Origin: an uncultured Clostridium sp.
Lineage (GTDB): Bacteria > Bacillota > Clostridia > Lachnospirales > Lachnospiraceae
Direction of reading: 5' to 3'
NCBI GenBank assembly: GCA_900544905.1
Contig: UQXF01000027.1
Coordinates: 1-31,403 of the forward strand
DNA length: 31,403 nucleotides
Under the pieces are notes generated by a model that had not been told where the DNA came from, ran no database searches, and saw only the letters and a list, made by a program, of their open reading frames with translations. The position numbers and the translations under genes were made by a program. Position 1 is the first letter of the stretch. The number at the start of each line of letters is the position of its first letter. Below are positions 31,357-31,403 of this stretch, in pieces.

Positions 31357-31403
31357 CTGTCTCTTATACACATCTCCGAGCCCACGAGACTCGACGTCAT
31401 CTC
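31357..31403 (+). other. Nextera (Tn5) read-2 adapter, library artefact
   Basis: The 19-base Tn5 mosaic end (31357-31375) is followed by CCGAGCCCACGAGAC, an 8-base index (TCGACGTC) and ATCTC, the start of the i7 primer complement. Biological sequence ends at 31356. Confidence 0.98.

Noticed and set aside
1..31403. CRISPR array or insertion sequence
   Set aside because: No regularly spaced repeats, cas genes or transposase genes are visible anywhere in the window.

Overview
This window looks like a contig from a gut-type anaerobic Firmicute, most likely a member of the Lachnospiraceae (Clostridia). The grounds are moderately AT-rich DNA, strong AGGAGG ribosome-binding sites, TTGACA/TATAAT-like promoters, paired WYL-domain regulators, SdpI/PadR and MacAB-like modules, and an iron-sulfur PurF paralogue. 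I cannot name the genus. Bases 1-48 and 31357-31403 are not biological: they are Illumina Nextera (Tn5) adapters with index bases, so the first and last genes are cut by the library and the ORFs there run into adapter.

Bases 49-4330 are visibly more AT-rich than the rest and look like an accessory, conflict-related block: a truncated KAP-family P-loop NTPase behind a membrane protein with a C-terminal SH3 domain, a YefM-YoeB toxin-antitoxin pair whose promoter carries two copies of one palindrome, a self-inhibited (class II) Fic AMP-transferase, and the remnant of a small membrane protein. Two imperfect 28-bp direct repeats (2911 and 4301) bracket the Fic segment.

Bases 4332-14153 (minus strand) form a catabolic cluster. 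In transcription order it has an AraC regulator, iron-containing alcohol dehydrogenase, [2Fe-2S] protein, FAD/4Fe-4S oxidoreductase, BFD-like [2Fe-2S] protein, DAO-family FAD oxidoreductase, an ornithine-cyclodeaminase-like enzyme, an NhaC-like transporter and a YtcJ-like amidohydrolase. The four redox proteins resemble the HcnABC / opine-oxidase type of amine dehydrogenase, so uptake and oxidation of an amino-acid-like or opine-like amine is a reasonable guess; the substrate is unknown. An 18/20 identical site lies at the same distance from a -10 box ahead of both halves of the cluster, which predicts that one activator controls both.

Bases 14318-18718 (minus) hold the most interesting locus: RNA ligase RtcB, then a structured spacer with two tandem tRNA-like elements (canonical T arms, one canonical D arm, aberrant acceptor and anticodon parts), then a slipin (SPFH) protein with three leader repeats, then a DUF1266 membrane protein. 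This reads as an RNA-repair system carrying its own tRNA mimics.

Bases 18883-20708 (minus) are a four-gene translationally coupled operon: PadR repressor, DUF1700-like membrane protein, SdpI-like protein and a small membrane protein. A 23-bp palindrome lies over its start point. Bases 20736-23265 (plus) hold a 226-bp inverted repeat followed by two WYL-domain proteins. Bases 23291-25169 (plus) hold a PurF paralogue that lacks the N-terminal catalytic cysteine, a 52-residue small protein, and a strong terminator. Bases 25205-29411 (minus) encode a MacAB-like efflux system, divergent from an OmpR-type response regulator and a truncated histidine kinase (29659-31356) with repeated candidate binding sites between them.
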